In this document: in pieces, positions 7,218 through 7,507 of the stretch | How positions within the stretch are numbered: position 1 is the stretch's first letter | Layout of the letters: every line of letters starts with the position of its first letter | Assembly: GCA_025458365.1 (NCBI GenBank) | Contig: JALOSP010000053.1 | Coordinates: 1-7,507 of the forward strand | Direction: 5' to 3' | Length of the DNA: 7,507 bases | Source: Hyphomonadaceae bacterium | Lineage (GTDB): Bacteria > Pseudomonadota > Alphaproteobacteria > Caulobacterales > Aquidulcibacteraceae | Translations under genes and position numbers: made by a program | Notes under the pieces: generated by a model | Told to the model about the DNA's origin: nothing | The model's database searches: none | Seen by the model: the letters and a program-made list of their open reading frames with translations, nothing else

Positions 7218-7243
7218 CCCCGGATACGCTCTGCGTTCCGGGG
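7218..7243 (+). repeat. stem-loop after the synthetase gene, terminator- or REP-like
   Basis: CCCCGGA (7218-7224) pairs perfectly with TCCGGGG (7237-7243). After a bulged T7225, ACGC (7226-7229) pairs with GCGT (7233-7236) around a TCT loop, an 11-bp stem. It starts 34 nt after the stop codon. No T-run follows (next bases TGGCAG), so intrinsic termination is doubtful. A palindromic intergenic repeat or an mRNA 3'-end stabiliser is as likely. Confidence 0.55.
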
Positions 7244-7294
7244 TGGCAGAGCGCAAGCGGGCGATCCGGTATTCAGGCCGCAGCCCGGCTCTGC
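7227..7294 (+). repeat. competing hairpin arms (CGCTCTGC / GCAGAGCG / GCTCTGC)
   Basis: CGCTCTGC (7227-7234), part of the previous stem-loop, is also a perfect 8-bp complement of GCAGAGCG (7246-7253). GCAGAGC (7246-7252) can instead pair with a second GCTCTGC (7288-7294). GCTCTGCG occurs as a direct repeat at 7228-7235 and 7288-7295. The pairings are mutually exclusive in one RNA. Whether this is regulatory or a decayed repeat cannot be told here. Confidence 0.45.
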
Positions 7295-7356
7295 GCGACA
7301 AGACAGCCCAGATTGATCAAATTTGTCGATAAGTCCATCCAAGCAAACTTGTTTCC

Positions 7357-7373
7357 CTTGTCAGTGTGGCAAG
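7357..7373. promoter_or_regulatory. 17-bp dyad, possible operator
   Basis: CTTGTCAGTGTGGCAAG has the symmetric form CTTGnCAnnnTGnCAAG. It lies 37 nt upstream of the ATG at 7411, where a repressor site or promoter core would be expected. A smaller dyad, CAAG-4 nt-CTTG, is at 7340-7351. This is a sequence-symmetry observation only; no regulator is identified. Confidence 0.3.
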
Positions 7374-7410
7374 CCTAGAGCGCCGCCAATCCCTGATTGG
7401 AGGCACATTC

Positions 7411-7507
7411 ATGACCGTTACCGTTGATCCCGCCACCCTTGCCCACGCCACCCTGGTGGATCGCAAGCCGAAAGTGGTGATAGCCCGTGGCGACGGGATC
7501 GGGTTCA
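7411..7507 (+). CDS. probable isocitrate/isopropylmalate dehydrogenase family protein, 5' end only
   Basis: Thirty-two codons are visible before the window ends: MTVTVDPATLAHATLVDRKP followed by KVVIARGDGIGF. A basic lead-in, a hydrophobic strand and GDGIG are typical of the N-terminus of the beta-decarboxylating dehydrogenases (isocitrate and 3-isopropylmalate dehydrogenases), where this strand and loop open the fold. Most members have GDGIGPEI; here the residue after GDGIG is Phe, which is unusual. The start is well supported by GGAGG (7399-7403), 7 nt before the ATG. With so little sequence the exact enzyme cannot be named, and an unrelated protein remains possible. Confidence 0.5.
   Translation, partial: MTVTVDPATLAHATLVDRKPKVVIARGDGIGF

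Larger units (their letters stand above)
7185..7410. other. 226-bp intergenic region after the synthetase
   Basis: The left half is GC-rich and holds overlapping hairpins (7218-7294). The right half, from about 7310, is visibly AT-richer and contains the 8-bp palindrome TTGATCAA (7313-7320) and several CTTG/CAAG dyads (7340-7373), consistent with a promoter region for the gene at 7411. I could not fix a -35/-10 pair with normal spacing. No small gene is supported. Confidence 0.5.

Noticed and set aside
7313..7320. TTGATCAA as an FNR/Crp-type site
   Set aside because: The half-sites abut with no 4-nt spacer, and the flanking bases do not complete TTGAT-N4-ATCAA; it is only a short palindrome.

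Overview
This GC-rich window looks like an ordinary chromosomal stretch from an alphaproteobacterium, possibly Sphingomonadales or a related group. The main evidence is a murA gene followed directly by a DUF2948 gene, an order typical of Alphaproteobacteria, where hisD often comes next. The other protein families (DUF2855, DUF1499, MAPEG, an acyl-CoA synthetase) fit that assignment but do not prove it. I see no mobile element, CRISPR array, tRNA or rRNA.

Layout. The left 4.3 kb is all on the minus strand and is transcribed from right to left. It starts with a tightly overlapping three-gene cluster: DUF2855 (4274-3198), DUF1499 (3201-2791) and a membrane-anchored alpha/beta hydrolase (2794-1790), joined by 4-bp ATGA and GTGA overlaps. 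After an 86-bp gap with a plausible promoter comes murA (1703-426), which overlaps a DUF2948 gene that runs off the left edge. Divergent from the DUF2855 gene is a small four-helix MAPEG membrane protein (4363-4758, plus). It converges on an unrecognised exported 156-residue protein (5312-4842, minus). A 300-bp divergent spacer holding two strong inverted repeats separates that gene from an acyl-CoA synthetase (5613-7184, plus). A 226-bp spacer with overlapping hairpins and several small dyads then leads to the first 32 codons of a probable isocitrate/isopropylmalate dehydrogenase family protein (7411 onward, plus).

How the genes may work together. MurA makes the first committed peptidoglycan precursor. 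The other recognisable functions point loosely to lipid or small hydrophobic-molecule metabolism: fatty-acid activation, an alpha/beta hydrolase, a MAPEG enzyme and a DUF2855 protein that resembles a medium-chain dehydrogenase/reductase. The DUF2855-DUF1499-hydrolase cluster is the best candidate for an undescribed functional unit, but that rests on gene arrangement and distant family resemblance only. The most striking unexplained DNA structure is the inverted repeat at 5427-5481, with 20-nt arms matching at 19 of 20 positions.
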